A DNA stretch of 64,000 nt. Origin: Candidatus Accumulibacter affinis (lineage in GTDB: Bacteria; Pseudomonadota; Gammaproteobacteria; Burkholderiales; Rhodocyclaceae). Positions 1 to 7,687 of this stretch are shown here, piece by piece. The notes under the pieces were generated by a model. It was given only the letters and a program-made list of their open reading frames with translations. It ran no database searches and was not told the DNA's origin. Every line of letters starts with the position of its first letter. Position 1 is the stretch's first letter. Position numbers and translations under genes: made by a program. Location: NCBI GenBank assembly GCA_016713625.1, contig JADJOT010000006.1:62001-126000 (forward strand), read 5' to 3'.

Positions 1-1013
1 GCGACATTGGTTACGGCCAGACAGGTCAGGCCAACCGACACAATCTGCAGTGGCATGACCGCTTCCAGCCACTGCCTGCCATAAAGAAAAAGGATGACGG
101 GCTCCGCCATTGTCGCAAGACAGGCAAAGGCTGGCAGCGCGAGGATGCTCATGTAGGAAACCCCACGCAAATAGGGTGCCTTGAGGTCCTGCGCAGATCG
201 CGACTGGCGTGCGAAATAGGAGACAGCCACCGACGACATGCTATCGACCAGGGAGCGGAGCACCATTGTTCCTACTCCAAGACCACGACTGAAATAGGCG
301 ACAGCCTCAAAACCGAGGGCGCGTCCCGCAATCAGTTCCGGCCCTGCAAGGCCGATCTCGTAGAGCAAGGAGGTACTGCCAAGCTTGCTGCCAGCAGCAA
401 AGACGCGTCGCCACTCCCTGATTCCCGGCAACCATGGCTGCTCGGGTCGACGGCATATCAGTGAGCCAAGCGCCGATACGATTCCTCCTGCGACAGCCGA
501 CCAGGCCAGGCTGATGAACCCGAAACCCGCCCACGCCAGGAGAACTCCGGTCAATGCCTGGGCGAGCGCAGCCGCGATGTTGACGACGAACAACTGGCCG
601 AATGCCATTTCCCGTGTCAGCAGCGCAACTGTCACGACACCGATAGGCAATAACAGGAAGTTGATCGCCAGCACCTGCATGGTCAACTCGACGCCCGGTT
701 CCGCGTAAAACCAGCCCGCCCAAACCGAAAACACCGCTACCAGAAAGGCAAGGCTCAAACTACTGATCCAGACGATTGCTTGTGCACTGCGTAGGCGTTC
801 TGTGGTCAGTTCCCGCTCTTGAACCACGTAATTCGAAACGCCCACATCACGAACGATATGCGAAAAAGAGACGATGACGGCACCGATGGAGAAAATACCA
901 ATCTCGTGGGGCGTCAGCAGGCGCGCGATGAGCAGTGATGAGACGAACTGGATCAGCAGAGAGGCGTTGCGCTGCGCAACCGACAGCGCCAGTGATCGCT
1001 TGAAGCTACCCAT
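1..1013 (-). CDS. Wzx-like polysaccharide flippase (C-terminal end outside window)
   Basis: The minus-strand frame starts at the ATG at 1011-1013 (first residues MGSFKRSLALSVAQRN) and runs off the left edge open, giving about 337 residues. It is very hydrophobic, with regularly spaced membrane segments. The start (LIQFVSSLLIARLLTPHEIG) is typical of the MOP/polysaccharide-transport family, whose members move lipid-linked O-antigen or exopolysaccharide units across the inner membrane. A glycosyltransferase gene lies directly upstream on the same strand, 62 nt away, so this is the end of a surface-polysaccharide locus. The class is clear. The specific substrate cannot be read from the sequence. 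Confidence 0.82.
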   Translation of the reverse strand, partial: MGSFKRSLALSVAQRNASLLIQFVSSLLIARLLTPHEIGIFSIGAVIVSFSHIVRDVGVSNYVVQERELTTERLRSAQAIVWISSLSLAFLVAVFSVWAGWFYAEPGVELTMQVLAINFLLLPIGVVTVALLTREMAFGQLFVVNIAAALAQALTGVLLAWAGFGFISLAWSAVAGGIVSALGSLICRRPEQPWLPGIREWRRVFAAGSKLGSTSLLYEIGLAGPELIAGRALGFEAVAYFSRGLGVGTMVLRSLVDSMSSVAVSYFARQSRSAQDLKAPYLRGVSYMSILALPAFACLATMAEPVILFLYGRQWLEAVMPLQIVSVGLTCLAVTNV

Positions 1014-1075
1014 GTCGTTACCGTGAATGCCGGCAGGGGTTCAAGGCTCCCGTTGCCTGCGCACGTGCGCGAGGT

Positions 1076-2160
1076 TCAGCCCTGACTACGGTCATGATCA
1101 GCTTTCAGGATGCTGGCTGCCTCGCGGGCAATATCCGACCACTCGTGACGGTCGGCAAACCTTGTCGCAGCCTTGGCGATTTCTTCGCGGTTCGCCCGGA
1201 GTACCCTGGCCATGCATTCGGTTAGCTCCTTATCCACACGTGCAGGATCGTACAGAAACATGAAGCCTTCGTTCTCCAGTTCAGCGCAGACCCCGAGGCG
1301 TGGCGCAATCATTGGCTTCCCGAATGTTGCCGCAAGGAGACCATCCCCGACGTATAAATATCTTCGTATGGCGCAACTACACAATCAATTGCCGACATCC
1401 ACTGACAGACCTCGGGGTCCGCTACATCATCAAGCCCGAGCTGGAGATCAATACGGCGATCGGACTCCGCCATCCCCTTGAGTTGTTCAACATAGTGCGG
1501 GAGCAGGCACTGTCCCTTGATCACCAGCCTTGTCTCCGCGGAGTCGAACGTTGCAAAAGACCTGATGGCGGTATGCGGCCCCTTGTAAGGACTGATTCCC
1601 CCGAAGAGAAAATAGACAAACTCATGATCCGCCAGTCCCAGTGCTTTACGCGAGTCGTCCTGCGACGGAATTTCCGGGTAGGTAGTTCGATAGTTTCCAT
1701 GCGCTATCACAAAGACACCTGATCGCCGTTTGAAAATCCTGGCGAAATCGTTCCTGGCCTTCTCGAAATTGACAAAAACGATATTGACCGAATGCACGAA
1801 CAAGAATCGGAACAGCCAGCTCTTCCAGTCTCTCTGGCGATTGTGCGGGTAAAGATTGTGAGCCGTCCATATAATCCGGTAGCCGAGCAAGCGGGCAAAC
1901 CACAGCTTGCCCAAAAATTCCGCCAGGCGCAGAAACGAGTTCTTGCCCTTTGCGTTCTCGTAATAGCCGCCAACCCAATGAAAATGGAGGTAATCAATGG
2001 CGCCTGAGTTTTCACGAAGCCATTCCTGCCCAAAATAACCGGATTGAACATAAGAACAATCAAACTCTTCCAGGCTCGAATAAAGGAGTGTGAGGTACGG
2101 ATTCCCAGGAAATGGGTTGGGGAATGAACTGATGGACAATAAACCCGGCGTTCGGCTCAT
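1076..2160 (-). pseudogene. Family 4-like glycosyltransferase, split by one frameshift
   Basis: The N-terminal 268 or so residues lie in one frame from ATG 2160, with glycosyltransferase features such as LHFHWVGG, IIWTAHNLYPH, FLFGGISPYKG and CVVAPYEDIYTSG. The rest (GLLAATFGKPMIAPRLG through to the stop at 1076) continues in the neighbouring frame. Adding one G to the four-base run at 1345-1348 restores an uninterrupted protein reading TSGDGLLAATFGKP across the joint. The enzyme would transfer a sugar from a nucleotide donor during polysaccharide assembly. Because the lesion is a one-base deletion in a G run, as in the IS downstream, a sequencing error is as likely as a real pseudogene. Confidence 0.75.
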
Positions 2161-2445
2161 GTGCTTGTTACCAGAATCAACTTGCGCAGGTAGCCTCGGT
2201 GTAACGCCCCGTCAAACCTGGCGGCAGCGCATCCAGTAGCGGGGCCATCCACTACGCCGACGGGATCCGACGGAGAAATGCATGGTCGTGACCGAGTCGA
2301 ATGTCCATGCGCCAAGGCGTCGGTATCGCCCACGACATCATCCATGGTTTTCAATTGGGAAGGGGCTCTTGCCATAAGGATATGGAAATTAGTAAATTTT
2401 TCTCCGGCACATCCGTTTCCGGTCAGTGACGTGAGTCTGCGTCGA
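2161..2445. other. No convincing gene
   Basis: A minus-strand open frame (2157-2477) ends in an ATGA overlap with the glycosyltransferase start, which would suggest coupling. Its 106 residues show no recognisable family. A short AT-rich patch sits near 2380-2402. I see no supported gene here. Confidence 0.4.
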
Positions 2446-2742
2446 TTACGGCACCCACGGTGGATACGCACGTGCATCCAGCGGGTCGATCAAGTACTGG
2501 TAGAGGAGGCCGGTACCGGTGACTCCACCGGACAGGTTGTCGACCCGGTATCTTGCGATTGCCGGCCATACCAACGAGACAGAAGGTTCAAGCACCGAGA
2601 AAGACGAAGGAGTGAACCAGGCGCCTAGTGTGTTCTGCAATAGGGAACCCGTCAAGAGAAACGTCGCCCCGACAGCCCTGACGCATGACCCCGCCCAAAC
2701 GAGCCCGTTTGCCGGTACCGCCCGCTTTCGCCGCCGAGGCGC
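2446..2742 (-). pseudogene. Unidentified gene remnant
   Basis: An open stretch of about 99 codons follows a stop at 2743-2745. It contains a hydrophobic start (VRAVGATFLLTGSLLQNTLG) and a tail with aromatic residues ending DARAYPPWVP. No ATG is present; a TTG at 2653-2655 is the only plausible start. The position between a polysaccharide gene and an IS suggests the C-terminal end of an interrupted gene, perhaps a membrane or exopolysaccharide protein. The family was not recognised. Confidence 0.25.
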
Positions 2743-2953
2743 TCAGATAGCGGGTAGCGAGCGGCCAAGCGGCGCTTGCGACGCAGGTGGTGGGCGGTCA
2801 ATCAGGAGGCTGTCGAGAGGTCGTTGGAGCTCCGGCAATGTCGCCAGGTGAGCGTCGTCAGCGGCTTCGCGGCTTGCAAGCTTGCCTCTGCGGGTGTTGC
2901 CCTCTTCTTCATCTTTCCGCCGTCCAGCCCCGGTCGGCGTCAATCGCAACGCT

Positions 2954-3265
2954 TCAGCGTCCTGCTCCTGCCGTCGGCGCGTAGCCGGACAGCCCCTCCT
3001 GGTACTTGCCGGCGCTGACGACGACGCCCACTACGTCGCGCTGATCGGCGTTGAGCACCCGCTCCTCGAAGTCGCCAACCTGCGGCCAGGCGATCCGCAG
3101 GGTGCGTCCATTGACCACGAACTGGACGGCGCTCGCGCAGTCGTCGAGCGCCCACTTTCCGGCGAGGCGCTGCACCGACTGGTCGCGTTGCGTGACGACC
3201 TGCTCACGCAGATCGTAGAGATCGTAGGTCGGGTTAGCGTAGCGTAACCCGACATCTACAGCCAT
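2954..3265 (-). CDS. Hypothetical protein, 103 aa, starting inside a REP hairpin
   Basis: The frame opens at ATG 3265 and its first codons read through the REP-like hairpin (VGLRYANPTYDLYDL), so the natural N-terminus may lie further in. The remainder (DQSVQRLAGKWALDD, VQFVVNGRTLRIAWPQ, LNADQRDVVGVVVSAG) has ordinary protein-like composition but no motif I recognise. It could be a remnant of a larger gene truncated by the repeat. No neighbouring gene suggests a role. Confidence 0.3.
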   Translation of the reverse strand: MAVDVGLRYANPTYDLYDLREQVVTQRDQSVQRLAGKWALDDCASAVQFVVNGRTLRIAWPQVGDFEERVLNADQRDVVGVVVSAGKYQEGLSGYAPTAGAGR

Positions 3266-3314
3266 CGGATCCCCTTGATCGTCGGGTTACGGCCGGCGGC
3301 CTAACCCGACCTAC
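3224..3314. repeat. Two adjacent REP-like palindromes
   Basis: Hairpin 1 pairs gtcgggtta (3228-3236) with taacccgac (3245-3253); hairpin 2 pairs gtcgggtta (3281-3289) with taacccgac (3302-3310). Both are flanked by gtag/ctac bases. GTCGGGTTA...TAACCCGAC hairpins are a common class of extragenic palindrome in proteobacteria. A related GTTGGGCT palindrome lies at 49885-49909. Confidence 0.8.
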
Positions 3315-3839
3315 AGCTGGCTCTTGCGATGACCAAGACGGTCATTCGCACCCTGTCAGGCAGGTGAAATCGAAAGTGTTGGTCGAGCGGGTCTCGTGGG
3401 GAGACGGTCAGGGACATGCTTGTTTTTGGGCTTCGTCTTCGGTCCAGCCATCACCGAATACGTCGCCGCGCGGCCACCCGCCAGGACAGACCGCAGGCTA
3501 CTTCGCCTCAGCCGTTGGCGCATCGGCTGACTGTGAGCGGCGGCGTGAATTCCCGTTGAATTGGGCGGTTTGAAATTCGTGATCGTAGAGAAGCGCAAAG
3601 CAGGGCTCCGCGGCTTTTAGAGGCGCGAACTTGGGCTTTGATGATGATGATTTTGGTCTGGCGGGGCTGAGTAGGACGGTCGCGACTTGCGTATGCATGG
3701 CGCCGAGACCGCATTGAAGGATGGTGCGCTTTGAAGTCGTAGCCAAGTGCGGACAGGAGACGCCCGGTACTTTTTCGGACTGCGATAGAAGATGCCCGTT
3801 TTCAGTCTCTCGGTTGCTTACCCGGAAGATGTGGGCCGG
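3315..3839. other. Gene-poor stretch beside the IS element
   Basis: No supported gene. It holds one copy (3558-3588) of a 31-bp sequence that recurs at 3954-3984 with three mismatches, and a short gat triplet run near 3640. Open frames here lack family features. Confidence 0.4.
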
Positions 3840-3984
3840 GTTTCGTGACAGTCACCAAGGGGTCCGTCATCCGCTGATCCAGGTTTCGTGACGGTCACGA
3901 CGATCTGGGCAGGTGCCGCTCATGCCGTGGGAGCGACGAGGTGCGCTCTGGTCGAATTGGGCGGCCGGAAATTCGTGATCGTAG
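3558..3984. repeat. 31-bp direct repeat, two copies (3558-3588, 3954-3984)
   Basis: Both copies follow gaattgggcgg...gaaattcgtgatcgtag and differ at three adjacent positions. They flank the outer copy of the 87-bp IS-end repeat, which suggests rearranged or nested IS21-type ends. The alternative is a short host repeat. Confidence 0.65.
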
Positions 3985-4388
3985 TGGATGCTGCGGGAGA
4001 CTGCGCGAAGCCGGTGCGCGGTCAGTCCTGGTGAGGCCAGGCAGTCTGGTTTTCGATCACATCGCCGGATGGCGTGACGGTCACGAATCCATACCGCTGG
4101 CCGAAAGCCAACCATGCCCGTCAGCACAATGGCGAGCGGGTTCGGAGTCCTCCACCCTTCCGAGAAGATCCAAGAGCGCCCGCAGTGGCGCGTCCGCCTC
4201 ATGGCCGATGGCGTCTATGGCCATCCTCCTGTCGCGCATCCGCTGCGCGCGTTTGCGCTCGCTGCTGGTCATCGGGCGCTTCCCCTGGAGAGGCCGGCCA
4301 GGTTTCGTGACGGTCACCAGGGGGTCAGTCATCCGCGGACTCCGGTTTCGTGACCGTTACGACGATCTGGGCAGGCGCCGCTCATGCC
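3840..4388. repeat. 87-bp direct repeat (3840-3926 and 4302-4388)
   Basis: Two 87-bp copies align without gaps and with few mismatches. Each contains two gtttcgtgac motifs and ends in gatctgggcaggygccgctc followed by atgcc. The inner copy overlaps the last codons of istB; the outer copy is followed by unrelated sequence. The pair therefore looks like two IS21-type right ends 462 bp apart, from a nested insertion, a tandem remnant or an end duplication. Confidence 0.75.
4081..4332 (-). CDS. Small arginine-rich ORF between the duplicated IS ends
   Basis: An 83-codon frame starts at ATG 4332 inside the inner IS-end repeat. It has a basic patch (MTSSERKRAQRMRDRRMAI) at residues 21-39 followed by APLRALLDLLGRVED. 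Short basic proteins of this kind occur beside IS elements, but I cannot name a family. The start overlapping a repeat weakens the call. Confidence 0.3.
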   Translation of the reverse strand: MTDPLVTVTKPGRPLQGKRPMTSSERKRAQRMRDRRMAIDAIGHEADAPLRALLDLLGRVEDSEPARHCADGHGWLSASGMDS

Positions 4389-5158
4389 TCGATCTGCTCT
4401 TTCATGCGATAGCTCTTGCCCTCGATGAGGACGGTTTCGGCATGGTGGAGGAGCCGATCCAGGAGCGCCGAGGTCAGGGTGCTGTCGTGATTGAAGATCT
4501 CCGGCCAGTGCTTGTAGGCGCGGTTGGTCGTGATGATCAGGGCGCCGCGCTCATAGCGTTCGCTGATGATCTGAAAGAGCAGGTCGGCACCATGCTTGTC
4601 GATCGGAAGATAGCCCAGTTCGTCGACGACCAGGAGTTTCGGCTGCAGATACTTGCGTAGTTCGCGCTTGAGGTTGCCCTGCGCCTGGGCGGCGGAGAGC
4701 GTGTTGATGATATCCACGGCGGTGGTGAACAGCACCGGGTAGCCGCGCAGACAGGCGGTGTGTGCCAGCGCGATACCGAGGTGGCTTTTTCCCAGACCGA
4801 CATTGGCAATGAAGATGACGTTGCCCTTGTCCTCGATGAAGCGCAGCCGGAAGAGATTCTGAATCTGGGGTCGGTTGATTTTGCTCGGCCAGTTCCACTC
4901 GAACTGATCGAGGGTCTTGAGCACCGGAAAGCGGGCGAGCGCTACCCGTCGCTGGATGCTGCGGTCTTCGCGGGCATGCGCTTCGCCTTCGATCAGCCGC
5001 GCCAGATAGTCGACATGCGACCACTGCTCGGCTCCCGCTTCCTGGGCCAGGGGTTCGAAGCGTTCGAGCAGATAAGGCAATTTGAGGAGCCCCAACTGCG
5101 CGCGTAGCGCATCGGTGCTGATCTGCACAGGGGAAGCCATCCGTCGGTCAATGCTCAT
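4382..5158 (-). CDS. istB: IS21-family ATPase subunit IstB
   Basis: A 258-residue AAA+ protein, normal length for IstB, the DnaA/DnaC-like ATPase that helps the IstA transposase select and capture target DNA. Visible motifs are a Walker A (ANVGLGKSHLG, with Ala where the first Gly is usual), Walker B (LLVVDELGYLP) and sensor region (LIITTNRAYKHWPEIF). The start at ATG 5158 (MSIDRRMASPVQIS) was chosen because it overlaps the expected istA stop by 11 nt, the usual IS21 arrangement. As sequenced, the frame runs on upstream into istA, which I attribute to a missing C at 5187-5190 rather than a real fusion. Confidence 0.88.
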   Translation of the reverse strand: MSIDRRMASPVQISTDALRAQLGLLKLPYLLERFEPLAQEAGAEQWSHVDYLARLIEGEAHAREDRSIQRRVALARFPVLKTLDQFEWNWPSKINRPQIQNLFRLRFIEDKGNVIFIANVGLGKSHLGIALAHTACLRGYPVLFTTAVDIINTLSAAQAQGNLKRELRKYLQPKLLVVDELGYLPIDKHGADLLFQIISERYERGALIITTNRAYKHWPEIFNHDSTLTSALLDRLLHHAETVLIEGKSYRMKEQIEA

Positions 5159-6617
5159 CGCCATGCCTTTCGTAGGGGGAGAGATCGGGGCGGGGATCTC
5201 GATGTCCAGGAGGTCCTGGCGGCGGGTCAGATACAGCGCGCCGTGCGCAGGGGTCTCGCGGGCCCGCATCTCCAGGATGTTGGCGATGTACTCGCAGCTG
5301 TAGGCGGCGAATTCAATGCCGTCCCGGATCGCTCGGTCGAGTGCATCGACGCCGTAGATTTCGCCGAGCGCGACGATCTTGCGCAGGTGATGACGCGGGT
5401 TCATGCGGCGTTGCTCGATGCCTTCGAGATAGGCCTGGGCGTGCCGCGACAGGCTCAGAAACTGCACCAGCAAGCGCTGCTCACGGGCCTTGCGCCGCTG
5501 GGCGAGCAGTTCCTTCGGATGATCGGGGTCCTCGATATCCTGCCGCCGATCGTAGCTGCGGACATGGCGAGCGACGAGCTTGTCCTGGTGGTATATGCAC
5601 ACCCGATCCGGGTAAGCCTTCAGCGTCACGCGCTGACTCGCCAACTCGGCCGGCACCGAATAGTGGTTGGTGTCGAGCGCGACACGGAACTGCTTTGAGA
5701 CGCGCTGGCTCTGGATGCGACCGATGTCATAGGTCATGGGATTGAGGGGTGCAACAGCGCCTGCTCTTCCTTGAAGCGATCCACGGGTCGCTGGTGCGTT
5801 TCCCCGTGGATACGCACGTTTGCAATGGTCTCCAGCCACAGCGCGGCGGCCGGATTCACCGCGCTGAAGTCGAGGAAATCCAGACCGTTCAGGAAATTTT
5901 TCTTGATATAGCCCACGCCATTTTCGACGCGCCCTTTTTCGTTCCCCTTGGCCACGTTGCACGCCGAGATCCCGAACCCCCAATGCCGAGCGAAATCGAC
6001 ATAGCGGGGATTGAACGTCGGCGCTTCACCGACGACGCGGCGAAGTACCGCCGACTTCAGATTGTCGATCATCAAGCGACCCGGACACCCCTGGAAGGCC
6101 GCGAACGCGTGCTCGTGGGCCGCGAGAAAGTGCTCCATGGTCTGCGAGACGGTGAATTCGACGTACATCAGACGGCTATGGCACAGCACCATGACGAAGA
6201 AGGACAGGCGTCGGCGCGTCGAACCGACGCCGATCGTTCCGTATTCCCCCAGTCCAGTTGGGCACATTCTCCGGGAGCAAAGGAGAGCTTGAGGAACGCC
6301 TGTCGGCGCACCGGCCGGACCTTGCGCACATAGCTCTTGACGATCGTGTAGCCGCCGGCGAAGCCGTCCTCGCGCAGACGCTGGTAGATCTGCTGCGCGC
6401 TGTAGGGATGGGTTTCCAGCAGGCGAACGATCTGGTCCTTGAACGGGTCGAGCTGACTGCTGCGCGGTGCGGGCTGCCGGGGATGGAACTGCGCGCAGCC
6501 CACCCACTTCGCCACCGTCTCGGCATGCAGATCGAGGGCGCGAGCGGTCTGGGCGATAGTCAGCTGCTGCCGATCGTGGCAATCCTTGATCTTGCAGTAC
6601 ATCTCGTAATCGATCAT
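5148..6617 (-). pseudogene. istA: IS21-family transposase IstA with three frameshifts
   Basis: The start is ATG 6617 (MIDYEMYCKIKD), with ATGA overlap to the upstream accessory ORF. An N-terminal helix-turn-helix (LTIAQTARALDLHAETVAKWV) is followed by a DDE integrase core. The catalytic residues are visible as D in AQLDWG, D in LMIDNLKSA and E in GRVENGVGYIKK. Three shifts break the frame, each a one-base deletion: at 6246-6250, 5746-5749 and 5187-5190. With these repaired, the protein is about 490 residues and ends near PDLSPYERHGDEH. All lesions are in G/C runs, so a functional copy may exist in the real genome. Confidence 0.85.
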
Positions 6618-7004
6618 GGCGTGCGTCCCAGGACGGCACGCAGCGCGCCGATGCGCAGAGTGATCTCGTCTGCCGCGAGGACGCGCGCTTCGACCGGCCG
6701 GGGGCATCCAGCGCCAGGACCTGGTAGAGCGGGCGTTGAAAGGCGATCAGTCCCGCCTGGACGAGATCGTCGCGGGCCTGATTCAGATGGGCAGAGGCCA
6801 ATGACAGGGCGCGACCGACTGCGGCATCCGAGTAGTAGCTCAACCCCTGGACGTCGGCAACGGTCACCAGAAACAGATAGAGCGCCGCCGCCGGGGGTTA
6901 CAGCGATCGAGGTAGCGCTCGCGCACCAGGCGGTGGTCGACCCAACTGAACTGGGGCGGTATCTGCCTGATCCGTTCCGGACAAAGCACTCGTTTGATCG
7001 TCAT
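6614..7004 (-). pseudogene. IS-associated accessory protein 2, two frameshifts
   Basis: Starts at ATG 7004 (MTIKRVLCPERIRQIPPQF, then WVDHRLVRERYLDRC). It continues after a one-base deletion at 6893-6897 as ALYLFLVTVADVQGLSYYS and after another at 6700-6704 as VEARVLAADEITLRIGALRA, stopping in an ATGA overlap with istA. The repaired protein is about 130 residues. Related small proteins beside IS21-type transposases are familiar to me as unnamed hypothetical genes. A role in transposition is inferred only from coupling. Confidence 0.65.
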
Positions 7005-7494
7005 CACCCATCCTTCCAGCCAAGATATCGTGCCCCAGTTTTACCAGTCGCCGGGTGTTCCTGGCGATGTCATCCTGTAACGCACTGCCGGTAAATTGGG
7101 CAATAAAACCAATCAAAACAGCGGGTTGATCGCGCCAGACATCTTGTAACGCACTTTTCGGCGGTTCTTGAGATTCCTCAACGATTTCAAGTGCTTGAGA
7201 GGGGCAGACATCTTGTAACGCAAGCACCACCTGCGCTTCCACCTCGATTTCCCGTCGCGGTCGTCGCCAGTACCCCGGGTGCGCCGCCCGCCACGCCTGT
7301 ACCCGCGCAACATTCTCCGGTCCGCGGAAGTAGTCCTGGTTCTCCGATTTGGCCAGCCAGGTGCGCCGGCTCGCCGTCTGGCTGGCCTTTCGACAAGGCG
7401 CTTCGGAACAGTATTTCTGGTGCGCTGCGTTGCGCGCATCGGCCTGGAAGACTTCTCCGCAAAACAGACAGTTGTGTGCCTTCTGGTGTGCCAT
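6898..7494 (-). CDS. IS-associated accessory protein 1 with N-terminal Cys motif
   Basis: A 198-residue frame with an excellent ribosome site (aaggagg, about 7 nt before ATG 7494). The N-terminus carries a possible zinc site (CLFCGEVF at about residues 9-16; YCSEAPCRKASQ at 28-39) followed by SENQDYFRGPENVARVQAW and AHPGYWRR. It then has three copies of a SALQD- or LALQDV-type motif. It overlaps accessory ORF 2, and the tail after about residue 165 reads through that gene's region, so the true C-terminus may be shorter. Function unknown; DNA binding is a guess from the Cys motif. Confidence 0.6.
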   Translation of the reverse strand: MAHQKAHNCLFCGEVFQADARNAAHQKYCSEAPCRKASQTASRRTWLAKSENQDYFRGPENVARVQAWRAAHPGYWRRPRREIEVEAQVVLALQDVCPSQALEIVEESQEPPKSALQDVWRDQPAVLIGFIAQFTGSALQDDIARNTRRLVKLGHDILAGRMGDDDQTSALSGTDQADTAPVQLGRPPPGARALPRSL

Positions 7495-7687
7495 GGCTCA
7501 CCCTCCTTGCACCGAATCATGCAATGCCTGCAGGCGCCGCCAGGCGCCATACGAGCACTATCGGAACGACAGGAAAGCGAACAAGGAAGAAAACGGAAGG
7601 GCGCGGAAGAAGACTCAGAAAACCATTGAAATGAAACCCGCTGAAGAAAATCGAGGAAGAAGAAACACGACTTTCAAACCGCCAGGT
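7495..7687. other. Intergenic gap between IS element and operon A
   Basis: No gene seen. A weak inverted repeat (aaacc/ggttt near 7676-7691) lies at the very end of operon A but is too short to call a terminator. Confidence 0.4.

Larger units (their letters stand above)
3840..7494 (-). mobile_element. IS21-family element with two accessory ORFs
   Basis: Gene order on the minus strand is accessory ORF 1 (from 7494), accessory ORF 2, istA, istB, with overlapping junctions (ATGA between accessory 2 and istA; 11-nt overlap of istA and istB). The 3' side carries several gtttcgtgac-sgtcac motifs (3840, 3883, 4302, 4345), like the multiple terminal repeats of IS21-type ends. The outer 5' end could not be located, so the right boundary is set at the first accessory start codon. 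All lesions in the coding part are one-base deletions in G/C runs. Confidence 0.75.

Noticed and set aside
4382..5983. A single 533-aa IstA-IstB fusion protein
   Set aside because: One missing C at 5187-5190 explains the joint and restores the usual separate, overlapping genes.
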